Positions 9,297-17,355 of a stretch of 64,000 bases of DNA are shown here, in pieces. A program made the position numbers and the translations under genes. The notes under the pieces are model-generated. The model worked only from the letters and a program-made list of their open reading frames with translations. It did no database searches and was not told the DNA's origin. Where the stretch lies: contig NZ_JACHXS010000002.1 of NCBI RefSeq assembly GCF_014192225.1, forward strand, positions 248,001 through 312,000, in the 5' to 3' direction. The stretch is from Pseudoduganella umbonata. Lineage in GTDB: Bacteria; Pseudomonadota; Gammaproteobacteria; Burkholderiales; Burkholderiaceae_D. Position 1 is the first letter of the stretch. Each line of letters begins with the position of its first letter.

Positions 9297-9440
9297 AAAA
9301 CCGGTGACAGGCACCGGTTTTTTTGCAACGAATGTTCCAGAAAAATAGGTGTCTGGGAGGAGCGACGGCCTGCAGGCCATCTCCGCTACGCAGGCGCGAA
9401 GCGGCGCTTCTCGAAACCCCTGCTTCGCCACCGGTTATTC
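9297..9440. repeat. palindromic repeat family, copy 1 (also terminator-like)
   Basis: AAAACCGGTG (9297-9306), loop ACAGG, CACCGGTTTT (9312-9321), followed by T residues to 9324: a 10-bp perfect hairpin with a T-run that can act as an intrinsic terminator for purM and the nucleotidyltransferase. The same core occurs near 21.5, 29.4 and 61.3 kb. The bases after it (to about 9440) seem to be a further part of the element, including GGTGTCTGG, but that extension is less certain. Confidence 0.75.
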
Positions 9441-9458
9441 TCCGGGTTTCGCGGGTTT

Positions 9459-10673
9459 CTACGCTTTCAGGATCTTCGGCACCCGCGCGCAGCGCAGCCG
9501 GAACGCATCCGGCATGCCCGAGCCCAGCAAAGGCCGCAGGTACAGCCGGAACGCATCGGTGACGTCGGTGCCGGAAGGGGCGATGAATTCGTCTTCCATC
9601 GTGCGCGTCTTGCCCGCCACGTCCGATAGAGGCAGCAGCGCGTAGTCGGCCGAATAGAAGCCGCTGCGGCGGATCGCCACCGAGCCGTCGCGGTCACCCC
9701 AGAACGCATACTGCACCGCCTTTTCGCCGACCTCGCGGGCTTCGCGCTGGTCCACGTCCGACACGCAGCCGATGAACGAGCGTTGCAGATAGCCGAACGT
9801 GTCGCCGCGCACGCGTTTGATTCCCAGCTTCTCCCGGATCTCGTCGCACAGCAGGTCGGCCAGCGCACCGGTGCCGGACAGCTGCACGTTGCCATGCGCA
9901 TCTCTCTCCACTTCCCTGGCCAGCAGCGTGGCAATCGGCTCGCCGCTGGCATCGTGGATGCCCTCCGAGACGGCGATCACGCAGCGGCCGTACCGATCGT
10001 ACGCGGCCTTCACGTCGGCCAGGAAGGACTCGATCGAGAAGGTGCGCTCGGGCAGGTAGATCAGGTGGGGCCCATCGTCCGGGAATTTCTTGCCCAGCGC
10101 CGACGCGGCGGTGAGGAAGCCCGCATGGCGGCCCATCACCACGCCCACGTATACGCCGGGCAGCGAAGCGTTGTCCAGGTTCGCGCCGGCGAACGCCTGG
10201 GCCACGAAGCGCGCGGCCGAGGGAAAGCCGGGGGTATGGTCGCTGCCCACCAGGTCGTTGTCGATCGTTTTCGGGATGTGGATCGCGCGCAGCGGATAGC
10301 CGGCGGCGCGCGCCTGTTCGCTGACGATGCGCACCGTGTCCGACGAATCGTTGCCGCCGATGTAGAAGAAATGTTCGATCTCGTGGGCGCGCAGCACGTT
10401 GAAGATCTCGGCGCAGCACTTCGCGTCAGGCTTGTCGCGCGTGGAGCCGAGCGCCGACGATGGCGTGGCCGCCACCAGCTCCAGGTTATGGCTGGTTTCC
10501 TGCGTGAGGTCGATGAACTGTTCGTCGACGATGCCGCGCACGCCGTGCAGCGCGCCGTACACCCGCGTCACGTCTCGAAAGCGCCGCGCCTCCAGCGCCA
10601 CGCCCACCAGCGACTGGTTGATGACGGCGGTCGGGCCGCCTCCCTGTGCCACCAGAATCTTGCCTGAACCCAT
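9459..10673 (-). CDS. pfp: 6-phosphofructokinase, probably pyrophosphate-dependent
   Basis: Phosphorylates fructose 6-phosphate (and in the PPi type reverses it). 404 residues with the PFK fold: GGGPTAVINQSLVG at the N-terminus, YIGGNDSSDT, IPKTIDNDL, GRHAGFLTA. In ATP-PFKs the two phosphoryl-donor positions are Gly (GGDGS and PGTIDND). Here they are Asp (GGNDS) and Lys (PKTIDND), the hallmark of PPi-dependent enzymes. ATP use is therefore unlikely, by family knowledge rather than by assay. It is single, followed on the same strand by no close partner. Confidence 0.88.
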   Translation of the reverse strand: MGSGKILVAQGGGPTAVINQSLVGVALEARRFRDVTRVYGALHGVRGIVDEQFIDLTQETSHNLELVAATPSSALGSTRDKPDAKCCAEIFNVLRAHEIEHFFYIGGNDSSDTVRIVSEQARAAGYPLRAIHIPKTIDNDLVGSDHTPGFPSAARFVAQAFAGANLDNASLPGVYVGVVMGRHAGFLTAASALGKKFPDDGPHLIYLPERTFSIESFLADVKAAYDRYGRCVIAVSEGIHDASGEPIATLLAREVERDAHGNVQLSGTGALADLLCDEIREKLGIKRVRGDTFGYLQRSFIGCVSDVDQREAREVGEKAVQYAFWGDRDGSVAIRRSGFYSADYALLPLSDVAGKTRTMEDEFIAPSGTDVTDAFRLYLRPLLGSGMPDAFRLRCARVPKILKA

Positions 10674-10769
10674 AGCCAGCCTCCTGTCGGATGAGAGCTG
10701 CCAGCATACGCCTTTGGCTGCGCGGTGGCCGCTTTCAATCCGGCCGATTCCCGAAATCGGCGCGCGTCG

Positions 10770-12797
10770 TCAGTTGTCCGCCTTTTGCACGCCGGCCCCG
10801 ATATTCCGGTCCAGGAACTTCTCCACCCGCGTCCAGAAATCGATGCGGTTCTTCGGCAGCCGCCAGCCGTGGCCTTCCTCGGGGTATTCGACCCACTCGA
10901 CATGCTTGTTGGTGGCGGCGACGGCATCGCGGAAGCGCGTGCCGTGGGCGCGCGGCACGCGGCGGTCGGCGCCGCCGTAGGCCATCAGCAGCGGCTGGTG
11001 CAGCCGGCCGGCCTGCTCGACGGGCGAGACGGCCATCAACTGGTCCGCTTCCGTTTCCAGGTCGCCGATCAGCTTCGGCATGCCGTAGCGGATGTACTGC
11101 GCCGGCAGGTCGGAGGTATGGAACCAGCTGCCGCCGTACATCAGCTTGATGTCGGTGACGCCCACCCAGTTGATGCCGCAGCGGTACAGGTCGGGGTCCT
11201 TGATCAGGCCCATCAGCGTGGCATACCCGCCGTAGCTGGCGCCGGCGATGCAGATGCGCTTCGGGTCGGCCACGCCCTGTTCGATGGCCCAGCGCGTGCC
11301 GTCGGCCACGTCGTCCTGCATGGCGCGGCCCCACTGCCTGAAGCCGGCGGTGAGGTGTTTCGTGCCATATCCGGTGCTGCCGCGGAAGTCCGGCTCCAGC
11401 ACGGCGTAGCCGCGCGAGGCGAGGAACTGGGTATCGGCGGACCATTCCCAGATCGCCGCCCGCGACCACGGCCCGCCGTGCACCAGCACCACCATCGGCA
11501 GCCTGTCGGTGCTCTTCGCGCCATTCGGCAGTGTCAGCAGGGCCTGGATCGGCAAGCCGTCGCGCGCCGCATAAGTGACGAGCTGCTGCCGGCCCATCTT
11601 CGTGGCGTCGAGTTTCGGCTGCGACTGGCCGAGCAGGTCCAGCTTGCCGGTGTCGCGGTTGTAGACGAAGTACGTGCGCGGCTGCATGTCCGAATAGGTG
11701 GTCACCAGCACGAACGGCGCCTCGGGGCGGCGCGGCAGCGAGATCAGGTTCACCAGGCCGGGCAGCTGCGCATCCACCTTTTCCTGCAGCGCCTTCATGT
11801 CGGCGTCGATCCACTCGGTGGCGTGCGTGTCGCCCAGGTAGCGTACGCCGACCAGCTTGTCGCCGCTGCGGATCAGGCGGCCCGAGAAATCGTAGCGCTG
11901 GATGGCAAAGCGCGGTACCGGATCGACCTTGCCGGCGGCCAGGTCGAACGTGTGGATGGCGGTCTTGTCGCTGTCGTGGCGCGCCGCCACGTACAGGCGG
12001 CCGTCGGCATCGAAGTCGAGCGGTGAAAAGCCGCCGGCGCTGGCCACCCAGGCGTCGAACGTGGTGATGGCGCGCCACTTTTCGCTCATTTTCTCACCCT
12101 CGCGCAGCCAGATCGTGCTCTTGCCGTCTTCCAGCGTGGTGGCCAGGCGCGGTTCGCCGCGCGCATCGAGCACCCAGCGCTGCACGTTGCCCGGCTGCGG
12201 CACGCCGGTGCTGCGGCCCGTGCGGGTGTCCAGCCGCAGCAGCTGCGTCGAACGCACGCTGCCGCCCGGCTCGAAGCTCAGGCTGCGCACGTACACGGCA
12301 TCGGAATCCTGCGCGCCGCGCTGCGACAGCATGTAGGTATGCCATGGCAGCAGCCGCGCCGCGGCCGGTGTGGTGATGAAATTGGAGCGGCGCTGCGCCA
12401 GCTGGCGGAAATTCCTGCCGTCGCGGTCCACTGCGAACAGGCCCGGCGCGGCGTTGATGTCGCCCACGCCCACGTCGTTGTCGGTGCTGTCGAACAGCAG
12501 CCGGCCGTCATTGACCCATTGGAAGTCGCCGACGTCGGCATCGGAAAACTCGGCGACCACCTGCGCCTTCGATGTCGCCAGTTCGACCACGGCCAACCGG
12601 TCGCGGCCGCCCGGGCCGGGGACCTTGGCCGCTACGTACTGGCCATTGGGCGACAGCTGCGCGCCGCCGAAAGCGGAAGGGCCGAAGAAGTCCGCGACGG
12701 GAGGCGGCGCGGCAGGCGCCGCGTGGGCGCTGCCCAGCAGGCCGGCGACCAGCGACAGCAAGACGAACAAGGGGGAACGTCGAAGGCTCGGTAACAT
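10770..12797 (-). CDS. S9 family prolyl-oligopeptidase-like peptidase, copy A
   Basis: Secreted or periplasmic serine peptidase of family S9. A signal peptide (MLPSLRRSPLFVLLSLVAGL...) precedes a seven-bladed propeller region (about 35-400), then an alpha/beta-hydrolase domain. The nucleophile Ser521 lies in GASYGGYA, the Asp in GGADRRVP and the His in EEGHGW. 675 residues from the ATG at 12797; an upstream TTG at 12827 is less likely because it would precede the signal peptide. A second S9 gene of the same layout lies 78 bases upstream, so this is a tandem duplicate. Confidence 0.92.
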   Translation of the reverse strand: MLPSLRRSPLFVLLSLVAGLLGSAHAAPAAPPPVADFFGPSAFGGAQLSPNGQYVAAKVPGPGGRDRLAVVELATSKAQVVAEFSDADVGDFQWVNDGRLLFDSTDNDVGVGDINAAPGLFAVDRDGRNFRQLAQRRSNFITTPAAARLLPWHTYMLSQRGAQDSDAVYVRSLSFEPGGSVRSTQLLRLDTRTGRSTGVPQPGNVQRWVLDARGEPRLATTLEDGKSTIWLREGEKMSEKWRAITTFDAWVASAGGFSPLDFDADGRLYVAARHDSDKTAIHTFDLAAGKVDPVPRFAIQRYDFSGRLIRSGDKLVGVRYLGDTHATEWIDADMKALQEKVDAQLPGLVNLISLPRRPEAPFVLVTTYSDMQPRTYFVYNRDTGKLDLLGQSQPKLDATKMGRQQLVTYAARDGLPIQALLTLPNGAKSTDRLPMVVLVHGGPWSRAAIWEWSADTQFLASRGYAVLEPDFRGSTGYGTKHLTAGFRQWGRAMQDDVADGTRWAIEQGVADPKRICIAGASYGGYATLMGLIKDPDLYRCGINWVGVTDIKLMYGGSWFHTSDLPAQYIRYGMPKLIGDLETEADQLMAVSPVEQAGRLHQPLLMAYGGADRRVPRAHGTRFRDAVAATNKHVEWVEYPEEGHGWRLPKNRIDFWTRVEKFLDRNIGAGVQKADN

Positions 12798-12875
12798 GAT
12801 GCACGGGGAAGTTTGCAGGATCGCCAACTTATCATGGCGGGCGGCCCTGCTTTCTCTCCGAATGTCACCCGGCCC

Positions 12876-14873
12876 TTATTTCGCTGCGGCGGCGCCGGCG
12901 CCGATGTGCCGGTCGAGGAATTTCTCGACGCGGGTCCAGAAGTCGAAGCGGTTCTTCGGCAGCGTCCAGCCATGGCCTTCGTCTTCGTACTCGACCCATT
13001 CGACCTGCCGGTTCGTGGCGGCGACCGCGTCGCGGAAGCGCACGCCGTGCGCACGCGGCACGCGCCGGTCCGCGCTGCCATGGGCCAGCAGCAGGGGCTG
13101 GCGCAGCCGGGCCGCCTGCTCGACCGGTGAGGTGGCCGTCAATTGCGCAGCATCCTTTTCCAGGTCGCCGATCAGTTGCGGCATGCCGTAGCGCATGTAC
13201 TGCTTCGGGAAATCGGAACCGTGCAGCCAGCTGCCGTACATCAGCCGCAGGTCGGCCACGCCGGCCCATGCCACGCCGCAGCGGTACAGGTCGGGGTCGC
13301 GGATCAGGCCCATCAGCGTGGCATAGCCGCCATAGCTGGCGCCAGCGATGCAGATGCGCTGCGGATCGGCGATGCCCTGCGCGATCGCCCAGCGCGCGCC
13401 ATCGGCCACGTCGTCCTGCATCGCCAGGCCCCACTGTTTCAGCCCGGCGGTGAAATGGCGTGCGCCGTAGCCGGTGCTGCCGCGGAATTCCGGCTCGAGC
13501 ACCGCGTAGCCGCGCGAGGCGAGGAACTGGGCGTCGGCCGACCAGCCCCATTCCGTGCCGCGCACCCAAGGGCCGCCATGCACCAGGACTACCATCGGCA
13601 GCTTGTCCTGGCGGCCCGCGCCAGCCGGCAGCGTCAGCAGCCCGGGAACCGGCAAGCCGTCGCGCGCCGTGTACAGCACGTTCTCCTGGGTGCCCATCTG
13701 CCGCGCCTGGATGCGGGGATGCGCCTTGCCGACGGGGCTGAACTTGCCCGTCTCGCGGTTGTACAGCAGGAAGACCTTCGGCTGCCGGTCCGAGTAGGTG
13801 GTGACCAGCACGTATGGCGTTTCCGGCCGGCGCGGCACCTCGACCAGGTTGACATTGCCGGGCAGCTTGCCGTCGATGGTGGCCTGCAGCGCCTTCAGTT
13901 CGGGATCGAGCCACACGGTATCTTCCGAATCGCCCTTGTAGCGGATGCCGGCCAGCTTGCCGGCCACCTGGATCAGGTGGCCGGAGAAATCGTGCCGGTC
14001 GAGCGCGAACAGCGCCCTGTCGCCGACCTTGCCGGTGGCCGGATCGAACACGTGCACGGCGCGCCGGTCGCCATTGCGGCGGGCCGCCACGTACAGCAGG
14101 CCATCGGCGGCGAATTCCAGCGGCTCGAAGCCGGCGCTGGAGTCGACATAGCCATCGAACGTGGTGACCACGCGCCACCTGCTGTTCTCCAGCAGCCAGA
14201 TGGTGTGCTTGCCTTGTTCCAGCGTGATGGCCATGCGCGGTTCACCCCGCGCATCGAGCATCCAGTTCAGCACATGGCCGGGTTCCATCACGTCGGTGGT
14301 GCGGCCGGTGCGCGTGTCGAGGCGCAGCAGCTCGATCGCCAGCACGGCGCCGCTGGTTTCGAAATGGACGCTGCGCACATAGACGCTGTCCGAATCCTGG
14401 GCGCCCGGCTGCGGCAGCATGTAGGTATGCCAGGGCAGCAGCCTGTCGCCGTCGCCGGCGCGAACGAAGCGGCCGCGCCGCTCCGCCAGCGGGCGGAAGT
14501 TCCTGCCGTCGCGATCGACCGCGTAGAGGCCGGGCGCGGCATTGACTTCGCCCGGTGCCAGGTCCTTGTCGGTGCTGTCGAACAGCAGGCGGTTGTCGCT
14601 GACCCACTGGAAGTGGCCGATGTCGCCGTCCGAGAACGATGCCACCACCTTGGCGTCCAGCGTGGCCAGGTCGACGACGGCGAGCCTGTCCCGGCCGCCC
14701 TCCGCCGCGCTGACCTTGGCGGCCAGGTGGCGTCCGCTGGGCGACAGTTGCGCACCGCCGAATTCGGCGTTGTCGAAGAAGTCCTGCACGGGCGGCGGCG
14801 CGGCGGCGGCGCGCCCGGACAGCAGCAGGGTCGCAGCCAGCAGGGCGCCGGCCAGGAGAGTGGAAGTCGGCAT
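12876..14873 (-). CDS. S9 family prolyl-oligopeptidase-like peptidase, copy B
   Basis: Paralogue of the downstream S9 peptidase, colinear over the whole length. 665 residues from the ATG at 14873, with a cleavable signal peptide ending in GRAAA. Propeller region, then catalytic domain with Ser513 in GASYGGYATLMGL, Asp in GSADRRVP and His in DEGHGW. The leader DNA of the two copies is also alike: ATGATAAGTT and GAGAAAGC blocks occur at matching positions upstream of both. The duplication therefore included the 5' region, and each copy may keep its own promoter. Confidence 0.92.
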   Translation of the reverse strand: MPTSTLLAGALLAATLLLSGRAAAAPPPVQDFFDNAEFGGAQLSPSGRHLAAKVSAAEGGRDRLAVVDLATLDAKVVASFSDGDIGHFQWVSDNRLLFDSTDKDLAPGEVNAAPGLYAVDRDGRNFRPLAERRGRFVRAGDGDRLLPWHTYMLPQPGAQDSDSVYVRSVHFETSGAVLAIELLRLDTRTGRTTDVMEPGHVLNWMLDARGEPRMAITLEQGKHTIWLLENSRWRVVTTFDGYVDSSAGFEPLEFAADGLLYVAARRNGDRRAVHVFDPATGKVGDRALFALDRHDFSGHLIQVAGKLAGIRYKGDSEDTVWLDPELKALQATIDGKLPGNVNLVEVPRRPETPYVLVTTYSDRQPKVFLLYNRETGKFSPVGKAHPRIQARQMGTQENVLYTARDGLPVPGLLTLPAGAGRQDKLPMVVLVHGGPWVRGTEWGWSADAQFLASRGYAVLEPEFRGSTGYGARHFTAGLKQWGLAMQDDVADGARWAIAQGIADPQRICIAGASYGGYATLMGLIRDPDLYRCGVAWAGVADLRLMYGSWLHGSDFPKQYMRYGMPQLIGDLEKDAAQLTATSPVEQAARLRQPLLLAHGSADRRVPRAHGVRFRDAVAATNRQVEWVEYEDEGHGWTLPKNRFDFWTRVEKFLDRHIGAGAAAAK

Positions 14874-14947
14874 GGAAGTCGGCAAAAGAACAGGTCTGCG
14901 AACTTATCATGCAGCCCGTTCCAGCTTTCTCGCCAAAAGTCACATGA

Positions 14948-17005
14948 TCAATTTTTATTTATTTCATTTATTTCCGGCGTGCGGATGTGGCGCACCAGCG
15001 CCGCCTGCCGCGGTGCCGGCGGCGGTGTCAGCAGGCTGACGATCGCCAGTGCCGCCAGCCCGGCCGGCACGCCGAATACGGCGGCCGAGATCGGCGCGAT
15101 GTCGAACCACTGCGCCGCCGCGCTGCCGCCCAGCGTGGGATTGGTGCGCACCATGTAGAACTGGCAGACCAGGAAGCCGGTCGCCATGCCGGCCAGCGCG
15201 CCCCAATGATTGGCACGGCGCCAGAATACGCCCATCACCAGCGCCGGAAACAGCGTGGAGGCAGCCAGCGAAAACGCGGCACCCACCAGCGACAGGATGT
15301 CGCCCGGCTTGGTCGATGCCGAATAGGCGGCCACGAAGGCCACGCCGAGCAGGATCAGCTTCGAGATCGTCACGCGCTTTTGCGTCGATGCCTTCGGATC
15401 GACGATCTTGTAGTACACGTCGTGCGACAGCGCGTTCGAGATGGCCAGCAGCAGGCCGTCGGCGGTGGACAGCGCCGCCGCCAGGCCGCCGGCCGCTACC
15501 AGGCCGGAGATCACGTAGGGCAGGCCGGCGATTTCCGGCGTGGCCAGGACCAGCACGTCGCCGTCGATCGCGATCTCGGCCAGTTGCACGATGCCGTCGG
15601 CATTGATGTCGGTAATGCTGATCAGCGGGTTGGTCCGGTCCACGCTGGCCCAGTACGACACCCACGTGGGCAGCTCGGAGAAATGGCTGCCGACCAGCGC
15701 GCTGTAGACGTCGTACTTGACGAGCACCGCCAGCGCGGGAATCGTCAGGTAGATCAGCAGGATGAAGAACAGCGTCCAGAACACGGAAACGCGGGTTTCC
15801 TCGACCGATGGCGTGGTGTAGGAGCGCATCAGGATGTGCGGCAGCGCGGCGGTGCCCAGCATCAGGCAGAACGCCAGGGCGATGAAGTTGCGGCGCTTGA
15901 TGTCCGACTGTTCCTGCGTGGCGCCGGGGAAAGGCACCGCATGCGGCGTCAGCGGCCGGGCGCGCCGCAGGTTCTCGTCGCGCGCCGCGCTCCAGGTGGC
16001 CACGGCATCCTCGGCATTCTTCGGATAGGCGATCAGCGCGCGTTCGGCGGTGCGGATTTCCAGCAGCGAGGCATTGCGCAGGCGCACGCTGTCCAGGTAG
16101 TGCTGCAGTTCGGCGCGGCCGGTTTCCCACGAGGTGGGCAGGCCGTCCAGGCGCTGCTGGTATTGCGCGGCGCGCTCGCGGAACACGGCGCGCACGGCGG
16201 TTTCCTTGTCGTCCGCGGCCAGCGCCGCCTCGCGCGCCGACAGTTGCGGCAGCAGCTTGCCATAGGCCACCTGCGGGATCGGATTGCCGCTGTGCTTCGC
16301 GGACAGCCACATGGCCGGGATCAGGAACGCGGCAACGATGATGATGTACTGCGCCACCTGCGTCCACGTGATGGCCCGCATGCCGCCCAGGAACGAGCAG
16401 ACCAGCACGCTGGCCAGGCCGAGGAAGATGCCGACCGAGAAATCGACGCCGGTAAAGCGCGAGGCGATCAGGCCCACCGCATAGATCTGCGCCACCACAT
16501 AGGTAAACGAGATAAGGATCGTGGCGGCCACCGCGCACAGCCGCACCGCGCGGCCGTTGGCCGGGCCGCCATAGCGCTCGGCCAGGAAATCGGGAATCGT
16601 GTACTGGCCGAACTTGCGCAGGTAGGGGGCGATCAGCAGCGCCACCAGGCAGTAGCCGCCGGTCCAGCCCATCACGAAGGCCAGGCCGTCGAAGCCGTTC
16701 AGGTACAGCGTGCCGGCCAGGCTGATGAAGCTGGCGGCCGAGATCCAGTCGGCCGCGGTGGCCATGCCGTTGAACAGCGCCGGCACGCGCCGCCCGGCCA
16801 CGTAGTATTCGGCCACGTTCGACGTGCGCGACACCAGCCCGATCGATGCATACAGCACGATGGTGGCGAACATGAACATGTAGCCGATCCACACGCGCGG
16901 CATGCCTTCGCTTTCCAGCACGGCCAGCGACAGCAGGAAGGCGGCGAAGCAGGCGGTGAAGATCAGGTAGTAGCGCGACAGGCGCTGTTTGAACGTGCGC
17001 TTCAA
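14948..17005 (-). CDS. sodium:solute symporter, large subunit (ActP/VC_2705-like)
   Basis: Inner-membrane SSS-family symporter, 685 residues with about 13 hydrophobic segments. Core signatures: EYYVAGRRVPALFNGMA, ADWISAASFISLAG, DGLAFVMGWTGGY, IPDFLAERYGG. A hydrophilic stretch of about 140 residues (about 260-400) separates two membrane blocks, a known feature of this subgroup. The start overlaps the DUF4212 gene by four bases (ATGA), and the two are regarded as subunits. Likely substrate is a short organic acid such as acetate or lactate; this is inferred from the family only. Confidence 0.9.
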   Translation of the reverse strand: MKRTFKQRLSRYYLIFTACFAAFLLSLAVLESEGMPRVWIGYMFMFATIVLYASIGLVSRTSNVAEYYVAGRRVPALFNGMATAADWISAASFISLAGTLYLNGFDGLAFVMGWTGGYCLVALLIAPYLRKFGQYTIPDFLAERYGGPANGRAVRLCAVAATILISFTYVVAQIYAVGLIASRFTGVDFSVGIFLGLASVLVCSFLGGMRAITWTQVAQYIIIVAAFLIPAMWLSAKHSGNPIPQVAYGKLLPQLSAREAALAADDKETAVRAVFRERAAQYQQRLDGLPTSWETGRAELQHYLDSVRLRNASLLEIRTAERALIAYPKNAEDAVATWSAARDENLRRARPLTPHAVPFPGATQEQSDIKRRNFIALAFCLMLGTAALPHILMRSYTTPSVEETRVSVFWTLFFILLIYLTIPALAVLVKYDVYSALVGSHFSELPTWVSYWASVDRTNPLISITDINADGIVQLAEIAIDGDVLVLATPEIAGLPYVISGLVAAGGLAAALSTADGLLLAISNALSHDVYYKIVDPKASTQKRVTISKLILLGVAFVAAYSASTKPGDILSLVGAAFSLAASTLFPALVMGVFWRRANHWGALAGMATGFLVCQFYMVRTNPTLGGSAAAQWFDIAPISAAVFGVPAGLAALAIVSLLTPPPAPRQAALVRHIRTPEINEINKN

Positions 17006-17250
17006 GGGTGTTCCCGGTGGCGGCGATCGAGCCGGCGCATGCGCCAGGCGTGGATGCCGATGATGGCGAGGTAGGCCAGCGACGCGCCCTGCGCCGCCAG
17101 GTAGAACGACAGCGGCCAGCCGAAGATCGTCAGGTTCGCCAGTTCGCGGGCGAAGAACACGGCCAGGAAGCCGGTGGCGGCCCAGGCCAGCAGCAGGATC
17201 GCGGTCAGGCGGCGCGTGGCGCGCCAGTAGTCGTCGTCGCGGTCAGCCAT
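17002..17250 (-). CDS. DUF4212 small subunit of sodium:solute symporter
   Basis: 82 residues with two membrane segments (about 14-36 and 46-67), typical of the DUF4212 partner encoded just before this type of SSS symporter. The four-base ATGA overlap with the large subunit indicates coupled translation. No obvious Shine-Dalgarno precedes the start; a second ATGGCTGAC copy 25 bases upstream opens a ten-codon frame that ends over the start codon. Confidence 0.87.
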   Translation of the reverse strand: MADRDDDYWRATRRLTAILLLAWAATGFLAVFFARELANLTIFGWPLSFYLAAQGASLAYLAIIGIHAWRMRRLDRRHREHP

Positions 17251-17350
17251 GAAGTCGGGTCGTGAAGTCAGCCATGTGGTCAGCTATATAGTCAGGCAAA
17301 AAAAGTCAGCGTGAAAAAGTCAGCCAGTCGTTCAGCCGGGGATTCAGCCA
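17243..17350. repeat. degenerate GTCAGC repeats and short upstream ORF
   Basis: The 105 bases between the kinase and DUF4212 genes hold at least six irregularly spaced copies of GTCAGC or close variants. On the minus strand, ATGGCTGAC at 17275 opens a ten-codon frame (MADFTTRLHG) whose stop at 17243 overlaps the DUF4212 start at 17250. Confidence 0.5.
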
Positions 17351-17355
17351 GGGGC

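Noticed and set aside
9207..9431. 74-codon minus-strand frame across the repeat
   Set aside because: Formed by the palindromic repeat itself; likely a repeat-derived frame rather than a gene.
14987..17074. 695-codon plus-strand frame opposite the symporter
   Set aside because: Antisense shadow, His/Arg/Gln-rich, no start signal.
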